The notes beneath the pieces are model-generated. The model did no database searches and was not told the DNA's origin. It saw nothing but the letters and a program-made list of their open reading frames with translations. From Hippasteria phrygiana (lineage: Eukaryota > Echinodermata > Asteroidea > Valvatida > Goniasteridae): DNA of 64,000 nt. Position 1 is the stretch's first letter. Every line of letters starts with the position of its first letter. Where the stretch lies: assembly GCA_037893225.1 (NCBI GenBank), contig JAZGUH010000364.1:700562-764561 (forward strand). The letters run 5' to 3'. Both the position numbers and the translations under genes were made by a program. This document shows, in pieces, positions 28,521 to 43,721 of the stretch.

Positions 28521-31339
28521 CAAAGAAACTGACTGTAGCGGGATTCGAACCTGCGACTTCCGGGTTCCTTACCGGCGCTCTACCAACTGAGCTATCTTGC
28601 CCTATGTCGGCGGTCTCCCAAATTGTCAGTATCTTTGTTCGGGTGGGCGCTAGTCAGAAGTCATAAACCCAGAATGCTGTATAGCCAGGGATCACACCCA
28701 ATTTTACGATACAACCTGGGAAGCGATATTGTGGGAATCACTCAATGAGGATACGACTTTTTAACTTATTATTCGTCAATCCACAAGGAAAGCTGACTAG
28801 GTAAATTTGAATACAATTTTCACAGTGAACAAAGAAACTGGCAGGAGCGGGATTCGAACTTGCGACCTCCGAGTTACCGCACGGGCGCTCTACCAACTGA
28901 GCTATCCTGCCCTATATTGGCGGTCTCCCAAATTGCCATTGTCTTTGTTCGGGTTGGCGCTAGTCATAAGTCATGAATCCAGAATGCTGTATAGCCAGGG
29001 ATCACACCCAATTTTACGATACAACATGGGAAGCGACATTGTGGGGATCACTCAATGAGGATACGACTTTTTAACTTATTATTCATCAATCCACAAGGAA
29101 AGCTGACTAGGTAAATTTGAATACAATTTTCACAGTGAACAAAGAAACTGGCAGGAGCGGGATTCGAACCTGCGCCCTCCGAGTTACCGCACGGGCGCTC
29201 TACCAACTGAGCTATCTTGCCCTATGTTGGCGGTCTTCCCAATTGTCATTGTCTTTGTTCGGGTTGGCGCTAGTCAGAAGTCATGAACCCAGAATGCTGT
29301 ATAGCCAGGGATCACACCCAATTTTACGATACAACCTGGTAAGCGACATTGTGGGGATCTCTCAATGAGGATACGACTTTTTAACTTATTATTCGTCAAT
29401 CCACAAGGAAAGCTGACTAGGTACATTTGAATTCAATTTTCACAGTGAACAAAGAAACTGGCTGGAGCGGGATTCGAACCTGCGACCTCCGGTATACCGT
29501 ACCGGCGCTCTACCAACTGAGCTATCTTGCCCTATGTCGGCGGTCTCCCAAATTGTCATTGTCTTTGTTCAGGTGGGCGCTAGTCAGAAGTCATGAACCC
29601 AGAATGCCGTATAGCCAGGGATCACACCCAATTTTACGATACAACCTGGGAAGCGACATTGTGGGGATCACTCAATGAGGATACGACTTTTTAACTTGTA
29701 ATTCGTCAATCCACAAGGGAAGCTGACTAGGTAAATTTGAATACAATTTTCACAGTGAACAAAGAAACTGGCTAGAGCGGGATTCGAACCTGCGACATCC
29801 GGGTTACCGTACCGGCGCTCTACCAACTGAGCAAGCTTGCCCTATAATTGGCGGTCTCCCAAATTGTCATTGTCTTTGTTCGGCTGGGCGCTAGTCAGAA
29901 GTCATGAACCCAGAATGCTGTATAGCCAGGGATCACACCCAATTTTACGATACAACCTGGGAAGCGACATTGTGGGGATCACTCAATGAGGATACGACTT
30001 TTTAACTTGCAATTCGTCAAACAATCCGCAAGGGAAACTGACTAGGTAAATTTGAATACAATTTTCACAGTGAACAAAGAAACTGGCTGGAGCGGGATTC
30101 GAACCTGCGACTTCCGCGTTACCGTACCGGCGCTTTACCAACTGAGCTATCTTGCCCTATGTTGGCGGTCTTCCAAATTGTCATTGTCTTAGTTCGGGTG
30201 GGCGCTAGTCAGAAGTCATGAACCCAGAATGCTGTATAGCCAGGGATCACACCCAATTTTACGATACAACCTGGGAAGCGACATTGTTGGAATCACTCAA
30301 TGAGGATACGACTTTTTAACTTATTATTCGTCAATCCACAAGGAAAGCGACATTGTGGGAATCATTCAATGAGGATTCGACTTTTTAACTTATTATTCGT
30401 CAATCCACAAGGGAAGCTGACCAGGTAAATTTGAATACAATTTTCACAGTGAACAAAGAAACTGGCTAGAGCGGGATTCGAACCTGCGACCTCCGGGTTA
30501 CCGTACCGGCGCTCTACCAACTGAGCAAGCTTGCCCTATTATTGGCGGTCTCCCAAATTGTCATTGTCTTTGTTCGGCTGGGCGCTAGTCAGAAGTCATG
30601 AACCCAGAATGCTGTATAGCAAGGGATCACACCCAATTTTACGATACAACCTGGGAAGCGACATTGTGGGGATCACTCAATGAGGATACGACTTTTTAAC
30701 TTGCAATTCGTCAAACAATCCGCAAGGGAAACTGACTAGGTAAATTTGAATACAATTTTCACAGTGAACAAAGAAACTGGCTGGAGCGGGATTCGAACCT
30801 GCGACTTCCGGGTTCCTTACCGGCGCTCTACCAACTGAGCTATCTTGCCATATGTCGGCGGTCTCCCAAATTGTCAGTATCTTTGTTCGGGTGGGCGCTA
30901 GTCAGAAGTCATAAACCCAGAATGCTGTATAGCCAGGGATCACACCCAATTTTACGATACAACCTGGGAAGCGATATTGTGGGAATCACTCAATGAGGAT
31001 ACGACTTTTTAACTTATTATTCGTCAATCCACAAGGAAAGCTGACTAGGTAAATTTGAATACAATTTTCACAGTGAACAAAGAAACTGGCAGGAGCGGGA
31101 TTCGAACTTGCGACCTCCGAGTTACCGCACGGGCGCTCTACCAACTGAGCTATCCTGCCCTATATTGGCGGTCTCCCAAATTGCCATTGTCTTTGTTCGG
31201 GTTGGCGCTTGTCAGAAGTCATGAATCCAGAATGCTGTATAGCCAGGGATCACACCCAATTTTACGATACAACATGGGAAGCGACATTGTGGGGATCACT
31301 CAATGAGGATACGACTTTTTAACTTATTATTCATCAATC

Positions 31340-34300
31340 CACAAGGAAAGCAGACTAGGTAAATTTGAATACAATTTTCACAGTGAACAAAGAAACTGGC
31401 AGGAGCGGGATTCGAACCTGCGCCCTCCGAGTTACCGCACGGGCGCTCTACCAACTGAGCTATCTTGCCCTATGTTGGCGGTCTTCCCAATTGTCATTGT
31501 CTTTGTTCGGGTGGGCGCTAGTTAGAAGTCATAAACCCAGAATGCTGTATAGCCAGGGATCACACCCAATTTTACGATACAACCTGGGAAGCGATATTGT
31601 GGGAATCACTCAATGAGGATACGACTTTTTAACTTATTATTCGTCAATCCACAAGGAAAGCTGACTAGGTAAATTTGAATACAATTTTCACAGTGAACAA
31701 AGAAACTGGCAGGAGCGGGATTCGAACTTGCGACCTCCGAGTTACCGCACGGGCGCTCTACCAACTGAGCTATCCTGCCCTATATTGGCGGTCTCCCAAA
31801 TTGCCATTGTCTTTGTTCGGGTTGGCGCTAGTCAGAAGTCATCAATCCAGAATGCTGTATAGCCAGGGATCACACCCAATCTTACGATACAGTGTGGGAA
31901 GCGACATTGTGGGGATCACTCAATGAGGATACGACTTTTTAACCTATTATTCGTCAATCCACAAGGGAAGCTGACTAGGTACATTTGAATTCAATTTTCA
32001 CAGTGAACAAAGAAACTGCCTGGAGCGGGATTCGAACCTGCGACCTCCGGGTTACCGTACCGGCGCTCTACCAACTGAGCTATCTTGCCCTATATTGGCG
32101 GTCTCCCAAATTGTCATTGTCTTTGTTCGGGTTGGCGCTAGTCAGAAGTCATGAACCCAGAATGCTGTATAGCAAGGGATCACACCCAATTTTACGATAC
32201 AACCTGGTAAGCGACATTGTGGGGATCACTCAATGAGGATACGACTTTTTAACTTATTATTCGTCAATCCACAAGGAAAGCTGACTAGGTACATTTGAAT
32301 TCAATTTTCACAGTGAACAAAGAAACTGGCTGGAGCGGGATTCGAACCTGCGACCTCCGGTATACCGTACCGGCGCTCTACCAACTGAGCTATCTTGCCC
32401 TATGTCGGCGGTCTCCCAAATTGTCATTGTCTTTGTTCAGGTGGGCGCTAGTCAGAAGTCATGAACCCAGAATGCCGTATAGCCAGGGATCACACCCAAT
32501 TTTACGATACAACCTGGGAAGCGACATTGTGGGGATCACTCAATGAGGATACGACTTTTTAACTTGTAATTCGTCAAACAATCCACAAGGGAAACTGACT
32601 AGGTAAATTTGAATACAATTTTCACAGTGAACAAAGAAACTGGCAGGAGCGGGATTCGAACCTGCGACTTCCGCGTTACCGTACCGGCGCTTTACCAACT
32701 GAGCTATCTTGCCCTATGTTGGCGGTCTTCCAAATTGTCATTGTCTTAGTTCGGGTGGGCGCTAGTCAGAAGTCATGAACCCAGAATGCTGTATAGCCAG
32801 GGATCACACCCAATTTTACGATACAACCTGGGAAGCGACATTGTTGGAATCACTCAATGAGGATACGACTTTTTAACTTATTATTCGTCAATCCACAAGG
32901 AAAGCGACATTGTGGGAATCATTCAATGAGGATACGACTTTTTAACTTATTATTCATCAATCCACAAGGAAAGCAGACTAGGTAAATTTGAATACAATTT
33001 TCACAGTGAACAAAGAAACTGGCAGGAGCGGGATTCGAACCTGCGCCCTCCGAGTTACCGCACGGGCGCTCTACCAACTGAGCTATCTTGCCCTATGTTG
33101 GCGGTCTTCCCAATTGTCATTGTCTTTGTTCGGGTGGGCGCTAGTTAGAAGTCATCAACCCAGAATGCTGTATAGCCAGGGATCACACCCAATTTTACGA
33201 TACAACCTGGGAAGCGATATTGTGGGAATCACTCAATGAGGATACGACTTTTTAACTTATTATTCGTCAATCCACAAGGAAAGCTGACTAGGTAAATTTG
33301 AATACAATTTTCACAGTGAACAAAGAAACTGGCAGGAGCGGGATTCGAACTTGCGACCTCCGAGTTACCGCACGGGCGCTCTACCAACTGAGCTATCCTG
33401 CCCTATATTGGCGGTCTCCCAAATTGCCATTGTCTTTGTTCGGGTTGGCGCTAGTCAGAAGTCATCAATCCGGAATGCTGTATAGCCAGGGATCACACCC
33501 AATCTTACGATACAGTGTGGGAAGCGACATTGTGGGGATCACTCAATGAGGATACGACTTTTTAACCTATTATTCGTCAATCCACAAGGGAAGCTGACTA
33601 GGTACATTTGAATTCAATTTTCACAGTGAACAAAGAAACTGCCTGGAGCGGGATTCGAACCTGCGACCTCCGGGTTACCGTACCGGCGCTCTACCAACTG
33701 AGCTATCTTGCCCTATATTGGCGGTCTCCCAAATTGTCATTGTCTTTGTTCGGGTTGGCGCTAGTCAGAAGTCATGAACCCAGAATGCTGTATAGCCAGG
33801 GATCACACCCAATTTTACGATACAACCTGGTAAGCGACATTGTGGGGATCACTCAATGAGGATACGACTTTTTAACTTATTATTCGTCAATCCACAAGGA
33901 AAGCTGACTAGGTACATTTGAATTCAATTTTCACAGTGAACAAAGAAACTGGCTGGAGCGGGATTCGAACCTGCGACCTCCGGTATACCGTACCGGCGCT
34001 CTACCAACTGAGCTATCTTGCCCTATGTCGGCGGTCTCCCAAATTGTCATTGTCTTTGTTCAGGTGGGCGCTAGTCAGAAGTCATGAACCCAGAATGCCG
34101 TATAGCCAGGGATCACACCCAATTTTACGATACAACCTGGGAAGCGACATTGTGGGGATCACTCAATGAGGATACGACTTTTTAACTTGTAATTCGTCAA
34201 ACAATCCACAAGGGAAACTGACTAGGTAAATTTGAATACAATTTTCACAGTGAACAAAGAAACTGGCAGGAGCGGGATTCGAACCTGCGACTTCCGCGTT

Positions 34301-34585
34301 ACCGTACCGGCGCTTTACCAACTGAGCTATCTTGCCCTATGTTGGCGGTCTTCCAAATTGTCATTGTCTTAGTTCGGGTGGGCGCTAGTCAGAAGTCATG
34401 AACCCAGAATGCTGTATAGCCAGGGATCACACCCAATTTTACGATACAACCTGGGAAGCGACATTGTTGGAATCACTCAATGAGGATACGACTTTTTAAC
34501 TTATTATTCGTCAATCCACAAGGGAAGCTGACTAGGTAAATTTGAATACAATTTTCACAGTGAACAAAGAAACTGGCTAGAGCGG
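31340..34585. repeat. Higher-order repeat, two copies of about 1623 bp
   Basis: 31365, 31675, 31985 and 32295 recur at 32988, 33298, 33608 and 33918. The shared GGAAAGCAGACTAGG (31346, 32969) and CAATCTTACGATACAGTG (31878, 33501) mark the duplicate. Ends are approximate. Confidence 0.7.
31365..31674 (-). repeat. Prototype long unit, 310 bp
   Basis: A representative long unit from one TTTGAATACAATTTTCAC block to the next. Read on the minus strand it contains, in order, a linker with AGCTTTCCTTGTGGATTGA, a body with ATCCCTGGCTATACAGC, the block ACCCGAACAAAGACAATGAC, and the tRNA-like head. In a tandem array the true start of the original element cannot be fixed, so these ends are a convention. 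No long A- or T-tail is present between units, which is unlike a simple chain of retroposed SINE copies. Confidence 0.8.
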
Positions 34586-37500
34586 GATTCGAACCTGCGA
34601 CCTCCGGGTTACCGTACCGGCGCTCTACCAACTGAGCAAGCTTGCCCTATAATTGGCGGTCTCCCAAATTGTCATTGTCTTTGTTCGGCTGGGCGCTAGT
34701 CAGAAGTCATGAACCCAGAATGCTGTATAGCCAGGGATCACACCCAATTTTACGATACAACCTGGGAAGCGACATTGTGGGGATCACTCAATGAGGATAC
34801 GACTTTTTAACTTGCAATTCGTCAAACAATCCACAAGGGAAACTGACTAGGTAAATTTGAATACAATTTTCACAGTGAACAAAGAAACTGGCTGGAGCGG
34901 GATTCGAACCTGCGACTTCCGCGTTACCGTACCGGCGCTCTACCAACTGAGCTATCTTGCCCTATGTTGGCGGTCTTCCAAATTGTCATTGTCTTTGTTC
35001 GGGTGGGCGCTAGTCAGAAGTCATGAACCCAGAATGCTGTATAGCCAGGGATCACACCCAATTTTACGATACAACCTGGGAAGCGACATTGTGGGAATCA
35101 CTCAATGAGGATACGACTTTTTAACTTATTATTCGTCAATCCACAAGGAAAGCGACATTGTGGGAATCACTCAATGAGGATTAGACTTTTTAACTTATTA
35201 TTCATCAATCCACAAGGAAAGCTGACTAGGTAAATTTGAATACAATTTTCACAGTGAACAAAGAAACTGGCAGGAGCGGGATTCGAACCTGCGACTTCCG
35301 CGTTACGGTACCGGCCGCTCTACCAACTGAGCTATCTTGGCCTATGTTGGCGGTCTCCCAAATTGTCATTGTCTTTGTTCGGGTGGGCGCTAGTCAGAAG
35401 TCATGAACCCAGAATGCTGTATAGCCAGGGATCACACCCAATTTTACGATACAAACAGGGAAGCGACATTGTGGGGATCACTCATTGAGGATACGACTTT
35501 ATATAAATTTGAATATATTTTCACAGTAAACAAAGAAACTGACTGTAGCGGGATTCGAACCTGCGACTTCCGGGTTCCTTACCGGCGCTCTACCAACTGA
35601 GCTATCTTGCCCTATGTCGGCGGTCTCCCAAATTGTCAGTATCTTTGTTCGGGTGGGCGCTAGTCAGAAGTCATAAACCCAGAATGCTGTATAGCCAGGG
35701 ATCACACCCAATTTTACGATACAACCTGGGAAGCGATATTGTGGGAATCACTCAATAAAGATACGACTTTTTAACTTATTATTCGTCAATCCACAAGGAA
35801 AGCTGACTAGGTTAATTTGAATACAATTTTCACAGTGAACAAAGAAACTGGCAGGAGCGGGATTCGAACTTGCGACCTCCGAGTTACCGCACGGGCGCTC
35901 TACCAACTGAGCTATCCTGCCCTATATTGGCGGTCTCCCAAATTGCCATTGTCTTTGTTCGGGTTGGCGCTAGTCAGAAGTCATGAATCCAGAATGCTGT
36001 ATAGCCAGGGATCACACCCAATTTTACGATACAACCTGGGAAGCGATATTGTGGGAATCACTCAATGAGGATACGACTTTTTAACTTATTATTCGTCAAT
36101 CCACAAGGAAAGTTGACTAGGTAAATATGAATACAATTTTCACAGTGAACAAAGAAACTGGCAGGAGCGGGATTCGAACTTGCGACCTCCGAGTTACCGC
36201 ACGGGCGCTCTACCAACTGAGCTATCCTGCCCTATATTGGCGGTCTCCCAAATTGCCATTGTCTTTGTTCGGGTTGGCGCTAGTCAGAAGTCATCAATCC
36301 AGAATGCTGTATAGCCAGGGATCACACCCAATGTTACGATACAGTGTGGGAAGCGACATTGTGGGGATCACTCAATGAGGATACGACTTTTTAACTTATT
36401 ATTCGTCAATCCACAAGGGAAGCTGACTAGTTACATTTGAATTCAATTTTCACAGTGAACAAAGAAACTGCCTGGAGCGGGATTCGAACCTGCGACCTCC
36501 GGGTTACCGTACCGGCGCTCTACCAACTGAGCTATCTTGCCCTATGTCGGCGGTCTCCCAAATTGTCATTGTCTTTGTTCAGGTGGGCGCTAGTCAGAAG
36601 TCATGAACCCAGAATGCCGTATAGCCAGGGATCACACCCAATTTTACGATACAACCTGGGAAGCGACATTGTGGGGATCACTCAATGAGGATACGACTTT
36701 TTAACTTGTAATTCGTCAAACAATCCACAAGGGAAACTGACTAGGTAAATTTGAATACAATTTTCACAGTGAACAAAGAAACTGGCAGGAGCGGGATTCG
36801 AACCTGCGACTTCCGCGTTACCGTACCGGCGCTTTACCAACTGAGCTATCTTGCCCTATGTTGGCGGTCTTCCAAATTGTCATTGTCTTAGTTCGGGTGG
36901 GCGCTAGTCAGAAGTCATGAACCCAGAATGCTGTATAGCCAGGGATCACACCCAATTTTACGATACAACCTGGGAAGCGACATTGTTGGAATCACTCAAT
37001 GAGGATACGACTTTTTAACTTATTATTCGTCAATCCACAAGGGAAGCTGACTAGGTAAATTTGAATACAATTTTCACAGTGAACAAAGAAACTGGCTAGA
37101 GCGGGATTCGAACCTGCGACCTCCGGGTTACCGTACCGGCGCTCTACCAACTGAGCAAGCTTGCCCTATAATTGGCGGTCTCCCAAATTGTCATTGTCTT
37201 TGTTCGGCTGGGCGCTAGTCAGAAGTCATGAACCCAGAATGCTGTATAGCCAGGGATCACACCCAATTTTACGATACAACCTGGGAAGCGACATTGTGGG
37301 GATCACTCAATGAGGATACGACTTTTTAACTTGCAATTCGTCAAACAATCCACAAGGGAAACTGACTAGGTAAATTTGAATACAATTTTCACAGTGAACA
37401 AAGAAACTGGCTGGAGCGGGATTCGAACCTGCGACTTCCGCGTTACCGTACCGGCGCTCTACCAACTGAGCTATCTTGCCCTATGTTGGCGGTCTTCCAA

Positions 37501-39037
37501 ATTGTCATTGTCTTTGTTCGGGTGGGCGCTAGTCAGAAGTCATGAACCCAGAATGCTGTATAGCCAGGGATCACACCCAATTTTACGATACAACCTGGGA
37601 AGCGACATTGTGGGAATCACTCAATGAGGATACGACTTTTTAACTTATTATTCGTCAATCCACAAGGAAAGCGACATTGTGGGAATCACTCAATGAGGAT
37701 TAGACTTTTTAACTTATTATTCATCAATCCACAAGGAAAGCTGACTAGGTAAATTTGAATACAATTTTCACAGTGAACAAAGAAACTGGCAGGAGCGGGA
37801 TTCGAACCTGCGACTTCCGCGTTACGGTACCGGCCGCTCTACCAACTGAGCTATCTTGGCCTATGTTGGCGGTCTCCCAAATTGTCATTGTCTTTGTTCG
37901 GGTGGGCGCTAGTCAGAAGTCATGAACCCAGAATGCTGTATAGCCAGGGATCACTCCCAATTTTACGATACAAACAGGGAAGCGACATTGTGGGGATCAC
38001 TCATTGAGGATACGACTTTATATAAATTTGAATATATTTTCACAGTAAACAAAGAAACTGACTGTAGCGGGATTCGAACCTGCGACTTCCGGGTTCCTTA
38101 CCGGCGCTCTACCAACTGAGCTATCTTGCCCTATGTCGGCGGTCTCCCAAATTGTCAGTATCTTTGTTCGGGTGGGCGCTAGTCAGAAGTCATAAACCCA
38201 GAATGCTGTATAGCCAGGGATCACACCCAATTTTACGATACAACCTGGGAAGCGATATTGTGGGAATCACTCAATAAAGATACGACTTTTTAACTTATTA
38301 TTCGTCAATCCACAAGGAAAGCTGACTAGGTTAATTTGAATACAATTTTCACAGTGAACAAAGAAACTGGCAGGATCGGGATTCGAACTTGCGGCCTCCG
38401 AGTTACCGCACGGGCGCTCTACCAACTGAGCTATCCTGCCCTATATTGGCGGTCTCCCAAATTGCCATTGTCTTTGTTCGGGTTGGCGCTAGTCAGAAGT
38501 CATGAATCCAGAATGCTGTATAGCCAGGGATCACACCCAATTTTACGATACAACCTGGGAAGCGATATTGTGGGAATCACTCAATGAGGATACGACTTTT
38601 TAACTTATTATTCGTCAATCCACAAGGAAAGTTGACTAGGTAAATATGAATACAATTTTCACAGTGAACAAAGAAACTGGCAGGAGCGGGATTCGAACTT
38701 GCGACCTCCGAGTTACCGCACGGGCGCTCTACCAACTGAGCTATCCTACCCTATATTGGCGGTCTCCCAAATTGCCATTGTCTTTGTTCGGGTTGGCGCT
38801 AGTCAGAAGTCATCAATCCAGAATGCTGTATAGCCAGGGATCACACCCAATGTTACGATACAGTGTGGGAAGCGACATTGTGGGGATCACTCAATGAGGA
38901 TACGACTTTTTAACTTATTATTCGTCAATCCACAAGGGAAGCTGACTAGTTACATTTGAATTCAATTTTCACAGTGAACAAAGAAACTGCCTGGAGCGGG
39001 ATTCGAACCTGCGACCTCCGGGTTACCGTACCGGCGC
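34000..39037. repeat. Higher-order repeat, two copies of 2519 bp
   Basis: Landmarks at 34857, 35403, 35817, 36127 and 36437 recur 2519 bp later. Shared singletons include CTCAATAAAGATACG (35753, 38272), GGTTAATTTG (35812, 38331), GCGTTACGGTACC (35301, 37820) and TCACAGTAAAC (35521, 38040). The crossover lies inside the unit near 36.5 kb, where two subfamilies join. Confidence 0.8.
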
Positions 39038-42000
39038 TCTACCAACTGAGCTATCTTGCCCTATTTTGGCGGTCTCCCAAATTGTCATTGTCTTTGTTCG
39101 GGTTGGCGCTAGTCAGAAGTCATGAACCCAGAATGCTGTATAGCCAGGGATCACACCCAATTTTACGATACAACCTGGTAAGCGACATTGTGGGGATCAC
39201 TCAATGAGGATACGACTTTTTAACTTATTATTCGTCAATCCACAAGGAAAGCTGACTAGGTACATTTGAATTCAATTTTCACAGTAAACAAAGAAACTGG
39301 CTGGAGCGGGATTCGAACCTGCGACCTCCGGTATACCGTACCGGCGCTCTACCAACTGAGCTATCTTGCCCTATGTCGGCGGTCTCCCAAATTGTCATTG
39401 TCTTAGTTCGGGTGGGCGCTAGTCAGAAGTCATGAACCCAGAATGCTGTATAGCCAGGGATCACACCCAATTTTACGATACAACTTGGGAAGCGACATTG
39501 TGGGGATCACTCAATGAGGATACGACTTTTTAACTTATTATTCGTCAATCCACAAGGGAAGCTGACAAGGTAAATTTGAATACAATTTTCACAGTGAACA
39601 AAGAAACTGGCTAGAGCGGGATTCGAACCTGCGACTTCCGGGTTACCGTACCGGCGCTCTACCAACTGAGCTATCTTGCCCTATATTGGCGGTCTCCCAA
39701 ATTGTCATTGTCTTTGTTCGGGTTGGCGCTAGTCAGAAGTCATGAACCCAGAATGCTGTATAGCCAGGGATCACACCCAATTTTACGATACAACCTGGTA
39801 AGCGACATTGTGGGGATCACTCAATGAGGATACGACTTTTTAACTTATTATTCATCAATCCACAAGGAAAGCTGACTAGGTACATTTGAATACAATTTTC
39901 ACAGTGAACAAAGAAACTGGCTGGAGCGGGATTCGAACCTGCGACATCCGGTTTACCGTACCGGCGCTCTACCAACTGAGCTATCTTGCCCTATGTCGGC
40001 GGTTTCCCAAATTGTCATTGTCTTTGTTCAGGTGGGCGCTAGTCAGAAGTCATGAACCCAGAATGCCGTATAGCCAGGGATCACACCCAATTTTACGATA
40101 CAACCTGGGAAGCGACATTGTGGGGATCACTCAATGAGGATACGACTTTTTAACTTGTAATTCGTCAAACAATCCACAAGGGAAACTGACTAGGTAAATT
40201 TGAATACAATTTTCACAGTGAACAAAGAAACTGGCTAGAGCGGGATTCGAACCTGCGACTTCCGCGTTACCGTACCGGCGCTCTACCAACTGAGCTATCT
40301 TGCCCTATGTTGGCGGTCTTCCAAATTGTCATTGTCTTAGTTCGGGTGGGCGCTAGTCAGAAGTCATGAACCCAGAATGCTGTATAGCCAGGGATCACAC
40401 CCAATTTTACGATACAACCTGGGAAGCGACATTGTTGGAATCACTCAATGAGGATACGACTTTTTAACTTATTATTCGTCAATCCACAAGGGAAGCTGAC
40501 AAGGTAAATTTGAATACAATTTTCACAGTGAACAAAGAAACTGGCTAGAGCGGGATTCGAACCTGCGACCTCCGGGTTACCGTACCGGCGCTCTACCAAC
40601 TGAGCAAGCTTGCCCTATAATTGGCGGTCTCCCAAATTGTCATTGTCTTTGTGCGGCTGGGCGCTAGTCAGAAGTCATGAACCCAGAATGCTGTATAGCC
40701 AGGGATCACACCCAATTTTACGATACAACTTGGGAAGCGACATTGTGGGGATCACTCAATGAGGATACGACTTTTTAACTTATTATTCGTCAATCCACAA
40801 GGGAAGCTGACAAGGTAAATTTGAATACAATTTTCACAGTGAACAAAGAAACTGGCTAGAGCGGGATTCGAACCTGCGACTTCCGCGTTACCGCACGGGC
40901 GCTCTACCAACTGAGCTATTCTGCCCTATATTGGCCGTCTCCCAAATTGCCATTGTCTTTGTTCGGGTTGGCGCTAGTCAGAAGTCATCAATCCAGAATG
41001 CTGTATAGCCAGGGATCACACCCAATGTTACGATACAGTGTGGGAAGCGACATTGTGGGGATCACTCAATGAGGATACGACTTTTTAACCTATTATTCGT
41101 CAATCCACAAGGGAAGCTGACTAGGTACATTTGAATTCAATTTTCACAGTGAACAAAGAAACTGCCTGGAGCGGGATTCGAACCTGCGACCTCCGGGTTA
41201 CCGTACCGGCGCTCTACCAACTGAGCTATCTTGCCCTATATTGGCGGTCTCCCAAATTGTCATTGTCTTTGTTCGGGTTGGCGCTAGTCAGAAGTCATGA
41301 ACCCAGAATGCTGTATAGCCAGGGATCACACCCAATTTTACGATACAACCTGGTAAGCGACATTGTGGGGATCACTCAATGAGGATACGACTTTTTAACT
41401 TATTATTCGTCAATCCACAAGGAAAGCTGACTAGGTATATTTGAATTCAATTTTCACAGTGAACAAAGAAACTGGCTGGAGCGGGATTCGAACCTGCGAC
41501 CTCCGGTATACCGTACCGGCGCTCTACAAACTGAGCTATCTTGCCCTATGTCGGCGGTCTCCCAAATTGTCATTGTCTTTGTTCAGGTGGGCGCTAGTCA
41601 GAAGTCATGAACCCAGAATGCCGTATAGCCAGGGATCACACCCAATTGTACAATACAACCTGGGAAGCGACATTGTGGGAATCACTCAATCAGAATAGAA
41701 CTTTTTAACTAATTATTCGTCAACAAATCCACAAGGGAAACTGACTAGGTAAATTTGAACACATTTTCATTGTGAACAAAGAAACTGGCAGGAGCGGGAT
41801 TCGAACCTGCGACTTCCGCGTTACCGTACCGGCGCTCTACCAACTGAGCAAGCTTGCCCTATAATTGGCGGTCTCCCAAATTGTCATTGTCTTTGTTCGG
41901 GTGGGCGCTAGTCAGAAGTCATGAACCCAGAATGCTGTATAGCCAGGGATGACAAACAATTTTACAATACAACCTGGGAAGCGATATTGTGGGAATCACT

Positions 42001-42359
42001 CAATGAGGATACGACTTTTTAACTTATTATTCGTCAATCCACAAGGAAAGCTGACTAGGTAAATTTGAATACAATTTTCACAGTGAACAAAGAAACTGGC
42101 AGGAGCGGGATTCGAACCTGCGACTTCCGCGTTACCGTACCGGCGCTCTACCAACTGAGCTATCTTGCCCTATGTTGGCGGTCTTCCAAATTGTCATTGT
42201 CTTTGTTCGGGTGGGCGCTAGTCAGAAGTCATGAACCCAGAATGCTGTATAGCCAGGGATCACACCCAATTTTACGATACAACCTGGGAAGCGACATTGT
42301 GGGAATCACTCAATGAGGATACGACTTTTTAACTTATTATTCGTCAATCCACAAGGAAA

Positions 42360-43721
42360 GCGACATTGTGGGAATCACTCAATGAGGATACGACTTTTTA
42401 ACTTATTATTCATCAATCCACAAGGAAAGCTGACTAGGTAAATTTGAATACAATTTTCACAGTGAACAAAGAAACTGGCAGGAGCGGGATTCGAACCTGC
42501 GACTTCCGCGTTACCGTACCGGCCGCTCTACCAACTGAGCTATCTTGGCCGTCTCCCAAATTGTCATTGTCTTTGTTCAGGTGGGCGCTAGTTAGAAGTC
42601 ATGAAACCAGAATGCTGTATAGCCAGGGATCACACCCAATTTTACGATACAACCTGGAAAGCAACATTGTGGGGATCACTCAATGAGGATACAACTTTTT
42701 AACTTATTATTTGTCAATCCACAAGGGAAGCTGACTAGGTAAATTTGAATACAATTTTCACAGTGAACCAAAAATACTGGCAGAATAGGGATTCGAACCT
42801 GCGACTTCCGCGTTACCGTACCGGCGCTCTACCAACTGAGCTATCTTGGCCTATGTTGGCGGTCTCCCAAATTGTCATTGTCTTTGTTCGGGTGGGCGCT
42901 AGTCAGAAGTCATGAACCCAGAATGCTGTATAGCCAGGGATCACACCCAATTTTACGATACAACCTGGGAAGCGACATTGTGGGAATCACTCAATGAGGA
43001 TACGACTTTTTAACTTATTATTCGTCAATCCACAAGGAAAGCGACATTGTGGGAATCACTCAATGAGGATACGACTTTTTAACTTATTATTCATCAATCC
43101 ACAAGGAAAGCTGACTAGGTAAATTTGAATACAATTTTCACAGTGAACAAAGAAACTGGCAGGAGCGGGATTCGAACCTGCGACTTCCGCGTTACCGTAC
43201 CGGCCGCTCTACCAACTGAGCTATCTTGGCCGTCTCCCAAATTGTCATTGTCTTTGTTCGGGTGGGCGCTAGTTAGAAGTCAAGAACCCAGAATGCTGTA
43301 TAGCCAGGGATCACACCCAATTTTACGATACAACCTGGAAAGCAACATTGTGGGGATCACTCATTGAGGATACGACTATATATAAATTTGAATACATTTT
43401 CACAGTGAACAAAGAAACTGACTGGAGCGGGATTCGAACCTGCGACCTCCGGGTTCTTTAGCTGCGCTCTACCAACTGAGCTATCTTGCCCTATGTCGGC
43501 GGTCTCCCAAATTGTCAGTATCTTTGTTCGGGTGGGCGCTAGTCAGAAGTCATAAACCCAGAATGCTGTATAGCCAGGGATCACACCCAATTTTACGATA
43601 CAACCTGGGAAGCGACATTGTGGGGATCACTCAATGAGGATACAACTTTTTAACTTATTATTTGTCAATCCACAAGGGAAGCTGACTAGGTAAATTTGAA
43701 TACAATTTTCACAGTGAACAA
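42360..43721. repeat. Higher-order repeat, two copies of about 681 bp
   Basis: The group starting with the 69-bp partial duplication and the GGCCGCTCTACC / TCTTGGCCGTCTCCC head at 42444-42686 recurs at 43125-43367. A related copy at 44587-44829 shows further spread of this deletion-bearing unit. Confidence 0.65.
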
